From Clostridium carboxidivorans P7 (GTDB lineage: Bacteria; Bacillota; Clostridia; Clostridiales; Clostridiaceae): a stretch of DNA of 64,000 nucleotides. The stretch lies in NCBI RefSeq assembly GCF_001038625.1, contig NZ_CP011803.1, forward strand, positions 2,418,001-2,482,000, read 5' to 3'. A model generated the notes under the pieces. The model had not been told where the DNA came from. It ran no database searches and worked only from the letters and a program-made list of their open reading frames with translations. A program made the position numbers and the translations under genes. This document shows, one piece after another, positions 52,931 to 61,931 of this stretch (its first letter is position 1; the number at the start of each line of letters is the position of its first letter).

Positions 52931-53458
52931 CTATAAGTTTTTCTGAAAATCCTTATACAATAAACTTGGTTGAATTCCTTTATTATTTTGATATTTACCA
53001 CTAGCGTATCTATCATAATCTCCTTCTATAGAGTGATAGTATATTTGGCAAATTTCAACATCTGCATATATTTTTATAGGCTGAATACAATGAATTTCTA
53101 ATGTCCAAAATCCACTAAAACCAACATCACCAAAGCCTGCTGTTACATGTATGAACAAACCAAGCCTTCCTATTGAAGACCTTCCTTCAAGCATTGGAAC
53201 ATAGTTGTCTGTTTTTGTGTATTCTTTAGTCCTTCCAAGATATAATTTATTTGGCTGTAAAATTATACCTTCAGTTGGTATGATAATATTTCTGAACTTA
53301 TTTTCCTTTTTCATATCCAAAGTACGTTCTTCATATACAAGCAATTCGTTATGTAGTTTTAAGTTATAACTATTAGGATTTAATTGCTTTTCATTAAAAG
53401 GTTCTATTATAATATCCTTTCCTATTTTTTCTTTAATCTGTTTTCCTGATAATATCAT
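52931..53458 (-). CDS. dcd: dCTP deaminase family protein
   Basis: A 175-residue trimeric dUTPase-fold enzyme that deaminates dCTP (possibly bifunctional to dUMP): MILSGKQIKE, the catalytic MLEGRSSIGRLGLFIH, TAGFGDVGFSGFWTLEI. ATG behind AGGAGG. Supplies dUTP/dUMP for thymidylate synthesis; also seen in phage-defence contexts. Confidence 0.92.
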   Translation of the reverse strand: MILSGKQIKEKIGKDIIIEPFNEKQLNPNSYNLKLHNELLVYEERTLDMKKENKFRNIIIPTEGIILQPNKLYLGRTKEYTKTDNYVPMLEGRSSIGRLGLFIHVTAGFGDVGFSGFWTLEIHCIQPIKIYADVEICQIYYHSIEGDYDRYASGKYQNNKGIQPSLLYKDFQKNL

Positions 53459-53595
53459 TATGTTACCTCCTATATAGTTTTAGCAAAGTTCGTTATTGCA
53501 TAATAAATTACATTTGTTATTTAATCTATATAAAACTATACCATAATATCCGTATATTTTAGTTAAAATAATTACTTTTAACTAAAAATTTAAGA

Positions 53596-54747
53596 CTAAA
53601 TATCTAAACAATTATTTTTATTAATACCATTAGCGTTCTTCGCTACTGGTTTTATAGCAAATATAAAACGTAAAAATTTGATACGCTTTATAATCTCGTA
53701 TAGAAGGAAACATAATACAAAGGTTATAGTCACAATTATCACATATTTAAGTTCGGCACTTATAGTAAGCTTGATAACAAAGAAACCAACTATAGTATTT
53801 ATCAACATATGAATTACATATATGGGGAATGAAGCCTTAGAAAGATATTCTAAAACCTGTGCATTCTTATTCATATAACTATTACCTAAACCAAGCAGTG
53901 CAAATACAGGCACAAGTTTAGTAGCTCTATCCATTAACCCATAAATAATCCACATTCCAGACCATAGTTCAAATCTATTTCCAATTGTAAGTCTTATATA
54001 AATAAGAATAATACTAAGCAAAAGATATATCCATTTATCCCTGTTGATAGCTTTTTGATACCTTTCATCAGTTGCAAGCAAAAAACCGATAAAAAATATT
54101 ACAAAGTAAGCTAAAGGATTCTTATCACCAAGAATGTCAACAATTGAAGCAATTGCAAAAGGTACTACTGCCAAAATAAGCATTAATGGCTTTTCAAAGA
54201 AACTTGCAAGATTTGATATAAAACTATTAGAACTTTTGTCACTAAGCTTTATAAAAAGAGGCATTCCAACTAAGGAAAATGCAAAAAGAAAGATTATAAA
54301 CCATAAGTGCGCAGGAGTAAATCCTCCATTTAACCCTACAAAATCTCCTGGATTTTTCGTAAAAAAATCAATAAAATGATTAATGAAGGTACTATTCTCA
54401 TTTTTCGATATTAAGTATATATATGTCATTATAGGATTTAACATGATGCATCCAAATATAGCTGGAATAAGAAGCTTTTTCACACGCTCATTTATAAATT
54501 GTTTTGATGTACGCGATTGTATTGAAAAATAGACTGACATACCCGCAATCACAAAAAGCAGTGGCATATGAAATCTATCAATAATACTATCTAATATATT
54601 AAAGCTCCGTACATTAATTGTGTCTTTTATATATACAATTGACCATGGCTGCATATTAAATATTAGCAGTGAATGAAATGGAATAACCATTAATACTCCT
54701 ATTGTCCTCAGCCAATCAATGTCATACCTTCTTGTTGTTTTTCCCAT
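53596..54747 (-). CDS. Acyltransferase 3 (OafA/YrhL-like) membrane protein
   Basis: A 383-residue protein with about ten helices; the start DIDWLRTIGVLMVIPFHS carries the conserved His, and PLLFVIAGMSVYFS follows. Members transfer acyl or acetyl groups to surface sugars. No SGNH domain is attached. ATG behind GAAGAGG. Confidence 0.92.
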   Translation of the reverse strand: MGKTTRRYDIDWLRTIGVLMVIPFHSLLIFNMQPWSIVYIKDTINVRSFNILDSIIDRFHMPLLFVIAGMSVYFSIQSRTSKQFINERVKKLLIPAIFGCIMLNPIMTYIYLISKNENSTFINHFIDFFTKNPGDFVGLNGGFTPAHLWFIIFLFAFSLVGMPLFIKLSDKSSNSFISNLASFFEKPLMLILAVVPFAIASIVDILGDKNPLAYFVIFFIGFLLATDERYQKAINRDKWIYLLLSIILIYIRLTIGNRFELWSGMWIIYGLMDRATKLVPVFALLGLGNSYMNKNAQVLEYLSKASFPIYVIHMLINTIVGFFVIKLTISAELKYVIIVTITFVLCFLLYEIIKRIKFLRFIFAIKPVAKNANGINKNNCLDI

Positions 54748-54903
54748 ATTTAACCTCTTCCTTTACTTACCTATAAAACTCTACTATCCCAATTTTAATG
54801 TCAAGGGATAGTACTTGTCTCATACTTCATTAATTATTTGTGCAAAAAGCTTTCAAATTCTGCATCAACCTGTACACATTCCATATTGTTTAACTGCATA
54901 AAG

Positions 54904-55386
54904 TTATCGTCCCTTTTTTCCAGTTGTACTTATTATATCCATTCTTAATATTGCAATATTATCATACACATTATCATTTTTTAAAGTCTTTTCTTTAATG
55001 ATAGAAGGTACATTTTCCAAATGATTTAAAATAACTTCCATCCCATACTTCTTTTCTTCAATATTTTCAACAAAAGAAATTTTACCATTGATAACAATTG
55101 AGCGATATTCATGCCCACATTCGCCCATTATGTAACCTCCATCATCTATTATTGTAGCACAAACATTAGGATTATAAGAAATAAAGTCTATCTTTAAACC
55201 TCTAAGCCCTGTATGCAAAAATAAAACATTTTGACTTTTATCATAACCATAACTTAAACTTACTATATAAGGCTCATTATCTCGACACATTGATATTACT
55301 ATATATTTCCCTTGTGATAATATTTCATTTAATTCATTTTCATCATTTATTTGTCTATCTTGTCTTCTCATGTGATATTTTTTCAA
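54904..55386 (-). CDS. Pyridoxamine 5'-phosphate oxidase family protein (NimA-like)
   Basis: A 160-residue split-barrel flavoprotein: MRRQDRQINDENELNEIL, KYIVISMCRDNEPYIVSLSYGYD, LFLHTGLRGLKIDFI. Resembles NimA-type 5-nitroimidazole reductases. TTG at 55386 follows GGAGG; ATG six codons later is possible. Confidence 0.88.
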   Translation of the reverse strand: MKKYHMRRQDRQINDENELNEILSQGKYIVISMCRDNEPYIVSLSYGYDKSQNVLFLHTGLRGLKIDFISYNPNVCATIIDDGGYIMGECGHEYRSIVINGKISFVENIEEKKYGMEVILNHLENVPSIIKEKTLKNDNVYDNIAILRMDIISTTGKKGR

Positions 55387-55406
55387 TGTACTTTACCTCC
55401 AAACTT

Positions 55407-55487
55407 ATTTTCCCATATGACATTTTGAAAATGGAATTTTGTTGTACCTACATAAAGGTATCTAATCTTAGGATATAAAGTTGCAAC
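55407..55487 (-). pseudogene. C-terminal fragment of a GNAT gene
   Basis: About 80 bases match 39727-39806 with few differences, encoding YPKIRYLYVGTTKFHFQNVIWEN. No start or upstream part remains. Confidence 0.85.
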
Positions 55488-55564
55488 CTAAATAAAATAT
55501 ATTTTATTTATTATTTGCTCATTAGACATTATTTAGTCCTTTTTTGCTCTAATAATCAAAAAAT

Positions 55565-55692
55565 ATAGCCTTATTTTACCAAACCTATCTAAAACAAATC
55601 CCAATGTCATATCAATTTCAGCTGAAATACCTGATGACATATAATACTTTCTATCAGCACCCCAACGTGCTTTTTCTATCCAGTTTACTTAG
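55565..55692 (-). pseudogene. Fragment of a DJ-1/PfpI gene
   Basis: About 128 bases match 43973-44100 of the DJ-1 gene (WIEKARWGADRKYYMSSGI, A-E-I-D-M-T-L-G-F). Both ends are missing. 55693-55898 beyond it holds nothing recognisable. Confidence 0.85.
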
Positions 55693-55898
55693 ATTGATCT
55701 TTTTTAATAGACTAAGAAATGGAGACTACAATTATGGTTAAAAAGATAAAATATAAAATTAACATTATTTTGGTGCTTTTATTAATCAAAATGCATCCTC
55801 CTCAACTATATATAGTGTTATAACAATATTTAAAATGCCATAAAATTTAAGCTAATATTGATATAATCATATGATTTTCCTTAAAACTTCCCTACAAA

Positions 55899-56062
55899 TT
55901 ACTGATTTATCTTTCCATTAACCATAACATATTTCATAAATATTGTAATGATTTCCAAACATCATGTATGTATTATAGTTTTACAATATATAATATCTTT
56001 GTTTTGCGACGCAAAAAGCACTGTAAAATTCAGATTTGAATGATACAATGCTCTAAACCCCA
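55899..56062 (-). repeat. Intergenic terminator/promoter element, copy I
   Basis: Nearly identical to copy C over its first 90 bases (ATTTATCTTTCCATTAACCA, TAACATATTTCATAAATATT, TGTAATGATTTCCAAACATC), then GCGACGCAAAAAGCACTGT and a hairpin GCACTGTAAAATTC...GATACAATGC. Its -10 drives only gene fragments now. Confidence 0.85.
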
Positions 56063-56086
56063 TTATTTAAGTCTTATGTCAGTTTT

Positions 56087-56866
56087 CTAAGTTCTCCGTT
56101 TCTGTTTGCCTATAAAATTACCTAAAAAATCAAAAAATCTACCTGCCAGCTTTTTGATAAACCCTAATGAAACATCATAATAGTAATCAGACTCAAACCA
56201 ACCTTTTTCTTTAAAATAGCAATAATCCCGGTAATTTTCATTCAAAATTACGTTTATAGATTTACGGCTCATTCGGAACATCATAAGCTTGAAAAAAGAT
56301 GGAATTGGTAATGTGGTACGCATAAGTTCTTTTCTAAACCTTACAGATGCCTTACTGAGTTCTTGCGTTATTTTTTTCTGTTCAAGTGCTGTTCTAGGCT
56401 CTAATGACGTCAAACAACATCCTTTTGCCACTTGAAATCCAAAGTTTTCTCCTATATTTTCTAAGTATTTTACAATAGCGGTTCCTCCGTGTATTCCTTG
56501 GACAACAATAGCCATAAACGCCTTATTGAAAAAGCGCGGTCGATGTAAAACAAAAGATAATCGATCTAAAAAATTTTTCATAATCGCCGTTACATTAAAT
56601 GCGTAATTAGGTGTGGCAAAAATTATTCCATCTGAATTATTTATTTTCTCAAGTAGCAAGTCTCGATCATCTTTCAAAGGACAATATTCCTCCCCTTTGT
56701 TAAAGCATAACTTACAGCCTTTGCAACTTCCAAGGTTATAGTCACTTAAAAAAACATACTCAAAGTCAAGTTCCATTTGAGACTTGAGGTTTGTAACAAA
56801 TTCTTGAACAGCCTTATAAGTTGCTTGCTTTCCTGGACTCCCGATAAAAACAGTAATTTTTTTCAC
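56087..56866 (-). CDS. NADPH-dependent FMN reductase / iron-sulfur flavoprotein-like
   Basis: A 259-residue flavodoxin-fold protein: KITVFIGSPGKQATYKAV (phosphate loop), NYAFNVTAIMKNFLDRL and a cysteine cluster CKGCKLCFNKGEEYCPLKDD (about 48-67) as in iron-sulfur flavoproteins. GTG start behind GAGAGG. Reduces an unknown acceptor. Confidence 0.88.
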   Translation of the reverse strand: MKKITVFIGSPGKQATYKAVQEFVTNLKSQMELDFEYVFLSDYNLGSCKGCKLCFNKGEEYCPLKDDRDLLLEKINNSDGIIFATPNYAFNVTAIMKNFLDRLSFVLHRPRFFNKAFMAIVVQGIHGGTAIVKYLENIGENFGFQVAKGCCLTSLEPRTALEQKKITQELSKASVRFRKELMRTTLPIPSFFKLMMFRMSRKSINVILNENYRDYCYFKEKGWFESDYYYDVSLGFIKKLAGRFFDFLGNFIGKQKRRT

Positions 56867-57024
56867 TTTTAACCTCTCTAAATATAAACTTTTTTCATTA
56901 ACTATGTCCCCCTCATATCTATAAAAAATATGTTGTATCTAAATTTTTTATGATATACTTCTAATAATATGATAAGGTTAGTTATTTTAATTTTCAATTA
57001 TTTTATATAAGGAATGGTGCTGAT

Positions 57025-57987
57025 ATGCTTAAAATTTTAGATTTAATTAATAAATTACAAAATGAAAAAAGAGCATTTATACAAACCCATAATTTCCCTG
57101 ATCATGATGCAGTAGCATCAGCATATGGATTAAGTAATCTTCTTCTAGAATTTGGAATAGAAACACATATCATATATAAAGGTGAAATTCAAAGGGATTC
57201 ACTTATTAAAATGATAGAAAACCTCCAGATAAATATTAGCAAGTATGAAAATTTTGATATAAAAGAGGATGATAAAATAATTGTAGTAGATGGTTGTAAA
57301 GGAAATAGTAATGTTGAAGGGTTAAATGGTACTGAGATAGCAATAATAGATCACCATGATGTAAGTGAGCCAGAAAACATTGAGTATGTTGATATTAGAA
57401 GTAATTATGGAGCATGCTCAACTATTATCTATACATATTACAAAGAACTTAAAAAAGTTATACCAAGAAATATAGCAACTGCACTTATTATTGGATTAAA
57501 TGTAGATACATCTCAGCTTACAAGGAGAGTATCGTTAGAAGATATTAATGCTTTTCATTCTTTATATATTGGAGCAGATATTCATTTCGTTAACTCAGTA
57601 CTTAGAAATTATATTAAAGTGAAGGATCTTAATTTTTATAATTTTTTGCTTAATAACATAAAAATTAACTCATCCATTGCATTTTGCTATTTTAAGGATG
57701 GCTGTAATCAAAACTTACTTGGAATTCTTAGTGACTTTGTATTATCAATTGAGGAAATTGATTTTGTAATTCTATGTGCTAAAAATAATGGAGCAATAAA
57801 CTTTTCCATAAGAAACGAAAAAAATGGAATAAATGCTGCTTCTATTATTCAAAAAGTGTTAAAAGGCTTAGGACTTGGTGGCGGACATGCAGACATGGCT
57901 GGCGGCGTAATAAAAGATATTGCAAAATTTGATGAACAGAAAATTTATAATCTTTTCACTGATGCAATAGAAAATACCAAAAGGTGA
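57025..57987 (+). CDS. DHH/DHHA1 phosphoesterase (NrnA-like)
   Basis: A 320-residue nano-RNase/pAp phosphatase type enzyme: THNFPDHDAVASAYGL (motif I), VVDGCKG, IIDHHDVSE (DHH) and the DHHA1 GLGGGHADMAGGVI. Degrades short oligoribonucleotides; pAp removal would fit the sulfate-assimilation genes at the left edge. ATG behind AAGGAATGG. Plus-strand island within the array. Confidence 0.9.
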   Translation: MLKILDLINKLQNEKRAFIQTHNFPDHDAVASAYGLSNLLLEFGIETHIIYKGEIQRDSLIKMIENLQINISKYENFDIKEDDKIIVVDGCKGNSNVEGLNGTEIAIIDHHDVSEPENIEYVDIRSNYGACSTIIYTYYKELKKVIPRNIATALIIGLNVDTSQLTRRVSLEDINAFHSLYIGADIHFVNSVLRNYIKVKDLNFYNFLLNNIKINSSIAFCYFKDGCNQNLLGILSDFVLSIEEIDFVILCAKNNGAINFSIRNEKNGINAASIIQKVLKGLGLGGGHADMAGGVIKDIAKFDEQKIYNLFTDAIENTKR

Positions 57988-58007
57988 TTCAATATACATA
58001 ATATTAT

Positions 58008-58047
58008 AAGATTGAACTGCTTATTTCTTTCAGTTCAATCTTATTTT
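58008..58047 (+). terminator. Intrinsic terminator after the DHH gene
   Basis: AAGATTGAACTG (58008-58019) pairs with CAGTTCAATCTT (58031-58042), followed by ATTTT. Confidence 0.9.
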
Positions 58048-58073
58048 CACTACATCCTTACATATTCATATAA

Positions 58074-59342
58074 TCACATGCAATTATTTAACTCTTCAAC
58101 AAGTTTATCCAAAAAAACTGATATTGTATTTCTGTCAGATTGCGTTCCATAAAGATTTACACTAAATGCTGCCTCATCATCAAATGTTGAAATAGCTAGT
58201 TGAAAATAGGGACTATATTTGATTGAACCCGTCATATAAGCTTTAGTAATTTCAACTTTCCCAAAAGTAAGCCTTTTTTTATCAAGTATCCCTATATTGG
58301 TGAATGCAATAAACGGATTGGCAAATTTCTCTTTTACAATGTTTCTTATCACTTTATATGGTAATATATCAAACATCTTTTCCAATAGGTTAATGCTCTT
58401 AATGCAGGCAATGTTTGATTTTTCCTTGTCCATGGTTTTTTTTACTTTAATAAGGGTTTCCTCAAATTCTGTACCAATCTCTGAACCTATATTGCAGTTA
58501 AGATTAGTAGATAAATTGCAAATACCCTCTGCTTTGCGATTGGGAAGATATTTTCTCATATCCAAAGAACAAGTTGTAGTAATAACACGACCAAATATTT
58601 GAAAAAGTACACGCATATAAGCTGTGAGGATTACATCGTTCAACGTAGCGCCATGTTTTTTAGCATAAGTTTTAATTTGACAAAAATGCTCTTTTGAAAG
58701 CGTGCGAATCTCTATAAAAGGATTGCTAAGATTTCCCTCAAGCTGAAACTCAGCTGGATCAAGAGAAAGCATATCATTTTTACTAAACATTATTTTTAAC
58801 TTGTCATGCATCGAAAATACCTTCAATATTTGGCTTATCTTTCTATTACGCATTGATACTGAAGGGTAATATGAGTTTTCTTCTATATTTGAGTAAATGT
58901 CACTGATCATATAAAGATACTCTTTAAATCCAGCAGCATCACATATCATATGATTGATTAGAACACAAAGCGTATCATTTTTGTCACCTCGAACAACTGC
59001 AATTTTCAGCTGGGGACCATTTAAAGCATCAATTTCTTTACAGATAAATTCATTAACACTTTTGTCCACATTTGATGTTTCTAAAATCTTCACCATATCA
59101 TTCGCTGTGTATCCTTTATCCTCCCAGTAAGATTTATTTTTAGTTTCATTAAAACTGCTTCTAATTAGCGGAAAAGAATCTGCTGAAAGGTTGACAGCTT
59201 GCTTTAAACGTTCTAAATCAAGTTTTTCTCCAAGTACTGCTACAAAATGCAAAATATGATCATTGATACTTTTAACTTTAAAAAGGTGTTGAAGCATATC
59301 CCACGCTTCAACTTTATAATTTAAAAATTGATTGTTTAGCAT
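58074..59342 (-). CDS. Condensation-domain/PapA-like acyltransferase
   Basis: A 422-residue stand-alone protein of the condensation/alcohol acetyltransferase fold: YKVEAWDML, the active-site region INHMICDAAGFKEYL (H-x-x-x-D-A-x-G; the first His of the classic HHxxxDG is Asn), and CSLDMRKYLP. No carrier or adenylation domain is nearby, so a free acyltransferase role is likely rather than peptide synthesis. The ATG at 59342 has a GGAAGGG site. Confidence 0.8.
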   Translation of the reverse strand: MLNNQFLNYKVEAWDMLQHLFKVKSINDHILHFVAVLGEKLDLERLKQAVNLSADSFPLIRSSFNETKNKSYWEDKGYTANDMVKILETSNVDKSVNEFICKEIDALNGPQLKIAVVRGDKNDTLCVLINHMICDAAGFKEYLYMISDIYSNIEENSYYPSVSMRNRKISQILKVFSMHDKLKIMFSKNDMLSLDPAEFQLEGNLSNPFIEIRTLSKEHFCQIKTYAKKHGATLNDVILTAYMRVLFQIFGRVITTTCSLDMRKYLPNRKAEGICNLSTNLNCNIGSEIGTEFEETLIKVKKTMDKEKSNIACIKSINLLEKMFDILPYKVIRNIVKEKFANPFIAFTNIGILDKKRLTFGKVEITKAYMTGSIKYSPYFQLAISTFDDEAAFSVNLYGTQSDRNTISVFLDKLVEELNNCM

Positions 59343-59432
59343 TTTACCGCGCCCTTCCCTAAACAAATATCAATAATAAATATACAATAGTTTTCACATT
59401 TTAAATTTTAGTAATTATTGTATTGAAAAATG

Positions 59433-59873
59433 TCATTTAATTTTCTTTAACGAAGATGAAATATCTTTATATAATAATGTCTGCATACTATCATCATATA
59501 TGGATGCATCCGCTTTCATTAATGCTTCTCGTATGCATTCAACTAAATTTGATTTATATCTTGCAATATTCGGCAGTGCCTTAATACACTGTCTCGCTGT
59601 AATTGGTTTTTCATCTAAGATATGTTTTAAATAATCATCTATAATTTTGTCAATTTTATTTTCTGTGTCCCATTTAGCATTAACAGATATTAAAACAATG
59701 CCTCTGTTTCTTATATATGAATTGTTATTTTCAATCATTTCAACAAACCTATCAAAAAATTTATAAACATCATTAGATTTTTCACTTTCAGTTTCTAGCA
59801 TCTGCAATGCTTGGTATGCAGCTTTATTATCTTTAGAACATAATCTTTCAATCAATTCTGTGACACTACACAC
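59433..59873 (-). CDS. HEAT-like repeat protein
   Basis: A 146-residue all-helical protein with repeated AYQALQMLETESEK, YIRNRGIVLISVNAKWD, ITARQCIKALPNIARY units, as in small proteins annotated SufBD-like. Probable protein-binding scaffold. GTG start behind GAAGGTG. Confidence 0.7.
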   Translation of the reverse strand: MCSVTELIERLCSKDNKAAYQALQMLETESEKSNDVYKFFDRFVEMIENNNSYIRNRGIVLISVNAKWDTENKIDKIIDDYLKHILDEKPITARQCIKALPNIARYKSNLVECIREALMKADASIYDDSMQTLLYKDISSSLKKIK

Positions 59874-59932
59874 ATTTTCACCTTCTTAAATCAATATTAA
59901 TAATTACAATACTCAGCTCCAAAAGTTTAATT

Positions 59933-59976
59933 TTGTATGTTTTAGTTAATTATAACATATTTTATAAGTATTACAT
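59933..59976 (-). repeat. Intergenic element, copy J (short promoter part)
   Basis: TTTTAGTTAATTATAACATA followed by TTTTATAAGTATTACATTG is the promoter end of the element, upstream of the HEAT-like gene's left neighbour; hairpin half absent. Confidence 0.6.
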
Positions 59977-59986
59977 TGATTTATCA

Positions 59987-60559
59987 TTAAATCTCTTTTG
60001 AGCACAAAGCATAACAAAAACAGTCTGTTGTATGGTCGTTTACCATTCCTACTGACTGCATAAAAGAATAGCAGATTGTACTACCTACAAATTTAAATCC
60101 ATCTTTTTTTAACTGTTTGCTCATTTTGTCACTTAGTTCATTTGAAGAGGGAACTTCTTCTATACTCTCCCAAGCATTAATAATAGGTGTGTTATCTACA
60201 AACTTCCATATATAATTAGAAAATGAACCATACTTATTTTGAATTTCCAAAAATGATTTAGCATTAGTAACAACACTTTCGATTTTTCGTCTATTACGAA
60301 CAATACCTTTATCTTCCATTAATGACTTCAATTTTTCATCTGTATATTTAACAATCTTTTCTGCTTCAAAATTATCAAAGGCTTTCTTATAATTTTCTCT
60401 TTTTTTTAGAATAGTCCACCAACTTAATCCTGCTTGTGCTCCTTCTAAACACAGCATTTCAAATAACTTTCTATCATCATATACTGGTACTCCCCATTCT
60501 TTATCGTGATACTCAATATATAAATTTTCTTCTGTCACCCAAGCACATCTTTTGACCAT
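59987..60559 (-). CDS. tag: DNA-3-methyladenine glycosylase I
   Basis: A 190-residue base-excision repair enzyme: MVKRCAWVTEENLYIEYHDKEWG, LCLEGAQAGLSWWTILKKRE and the closing NDHTTDCFCY. The zinc ligands Cys5, His18 and the late His/Cys pair are in place. Removes 3-methyladenine from alkylated DNA. ATG behind AAAAGGATGG. Confidence 0.95.
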   Translation of the reverse strand: MVKRCAWVTEENLYIEYHDKEWGVPVYDDRKLFEMLCLEGAQAGLSWWTILKKRENYKKAFDNFEAEKIVKYTDEKLKSLMEDKGIVRNRRKIESVVTNAKSFLEIQNKYGSFSNYIWKFVDNTPIINAWESIEEVPSSNELSDKMSKQLKKDGFKFVGSTICYSFMQSVGMVNDHTTDCFCYALCSKEI

Positions 60560-60672
60560 TTAGAATACCATCCTTTTGCTTTATATTTTAATCTTCATCT
60601 ACCTTCTTAAACTTCTTATTAATTTTTTACATTTGAGTCATTTGCTATGAATACTAAACTCATAATCTTAAA

Positions 60673-61287
60673 TTACTTAAAATATGTTTCAAATCCATTA
60701 TTAATAATATATGAACCCTTTGGAACTTGAGTTGCTATTAAACACATATTAAGACAGTCAACACATGAACCCATTGCATTTATTAAACATAGAAATATTG
60801 TGAATCCATTTACCCATCCTAAAAAACTTATAATAAAAGGTAATATAATTGATAACAAAATAAAAGGCATAGCAGAAATAATTAAAAATCTGTTCCTTTC
60901 GACTTTTTCAGTAGTGTAAACAAATCCGCAAAGAGCATTTATTCCCCAATATGTTTTATCTGATTCAAATACATTAGGTATAAAAAAAGCATGAATAAAT
61001 TCATGTATAGTCATAAACATAAAAATTATAACAACATATACAAGAGTAAATAAATTTACTTTAAAAGTAATACTAAATTCATGCTGACTGAAAAAAAGTT
61101 CTTTCAATGGTGGATATAAATAATAGAAAATGCCCATAGAAATAATTCCATTTATAAACATGAAAGGTATTGATAGTAAGGTTGCTGTTCCTAAATTAGA
61201 AGGTTCTTTTAGTTTTATCCATCCCTCAGATATTAGTTTACCACTTAGTTCTTTATCTGTAGAAGGTATTTTTCTTGAATATTTCAT
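60673..61287 (-). CDS. DUF3267 membrane metalloprotease-like protein
   Basis: A 204-residue protein with about four helices and an HEFIH motif (TIHEFIHAFFIPN) in a membrane segment, as in DUF3267, with a following GINALCGFVYTT. Looks like a putative zinc protease; substrate unknown. ATG behind AAAGGAG. Confidence 0.85.
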   Translation of the reverse strand: MKYSRKIPSTDKELSGKLISEGWIKLKEPSNLGTATLLSIPFMFINGIISMGIFYYLYPPLKELFFSQHEFSITFKVNLFTLVYVVIIFMFMTIHEFIHAFFIPNVFESDKTYWGINALCGFVYTTEKVERNRFLIISAMPFILLSIILPFIISFLGWVNGFTIFLCLINAMGSCVDCLNMCLIATQVPKGSYIINNGFETYFK

Positions 61288-61341
61288 TAATCAGACTCCT
61301 TTTTATTAAACATAACTAATTTTTATCTGATGGCTATCATC

Positions 61342-61387
61342 CTAAGCACTCCCATCACACTCTGCGAAAGCGATTTAGAGTGCTTAG
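61342..61387. repeat. GC-richer inverted repeat
   Basis: CTAAGCACTC (61342-61351) and GAGTGCTTAG (61378-61387) form a perfect ten-base stem with a 26-base loop containing ACTCTGCGAAAGCGATTTAG. It stands out from the AT-rich surroundings; no T-run follows on either strand. Confidence 0.55.
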
Positions 61388-61438
61388 AAAGTGCTTAACG
61401 GCTGATACTCTCCTGTATAACTTCTTCTAAAAATCACT

Positions 61439-61930
61439 TTATTCATCAAAAAAATCTTTATGAGAAATATCTACATTATTACGAGCATTTACGCTTATAT
61501 CAAAATTACCACTTGCATTTGACCCTGCAATTTTAATAGCATATTTTCCATCTTTAGGAGTAGAAAAACTTATATTCCCTTTATCCTTCAATTCATTTTT
61601 TTTAGCTACAATATTATTTTTTGAATCCAAAACTACAATATAAAATTTACCACTATTAATTTTTGTATTATCAACAATATTTATTTCATTACCTTTATTG
61701 GATGTAAATTGTATTAAAGACCATTGACCATCAAATTTTTTAAAATCAAAACTTCTACTGTTTTTACCCATTTTGTCATTCTGATGCTGTTCAATACTTT
61801 TTTCAAGAACATTGCTTGATAAATACTGATCCGAATCAATATTATTAAAGCAGATTCTATATAGTGCTGTTCCTCCTGCAATCATTATAATTATTAAGGA
61901 AATTATAATTGACTTTCTTCTTTTTTTCAC
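61439..61930 (-). CDS. Membrane-anchored exported protein, function unknown
   Basis: 163 residues: a basic start, one membrane helix (about 8-26) and an extracellular beta-rich domain with FSTPKDGKYAIKIAGSNASG, which resembles a pre-peptidase/PPC-like fold. GTG at 61930 follows GGAGG and overlaps the CPBP protease stop, so the two are translationally coupled. Confidence 0.7.
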   Translation of the reverse strand: MKKRRKSIIISLIIIMIAGGTALYRICFNNIDSDQYLSSNVLEKSIEQHQNDKMGKNSRSFDFKKFDGQWSLIQFTSNKGNEINIVDNTKINSGKFYIVVLDSKNNIVAKKNELKDKGNISFSTPKDGKYAIKIAGSNASGNFDISVNARNNVDISHKDFFDE

Positions 61931-61931
61931 C

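Noticed and set aside
37360..61000. Chromosomal integron
   Set aside because: The gene content fits, but no integrase and no RYYYAAC/GTTRRRY core sites were seen in the intergenic elements.
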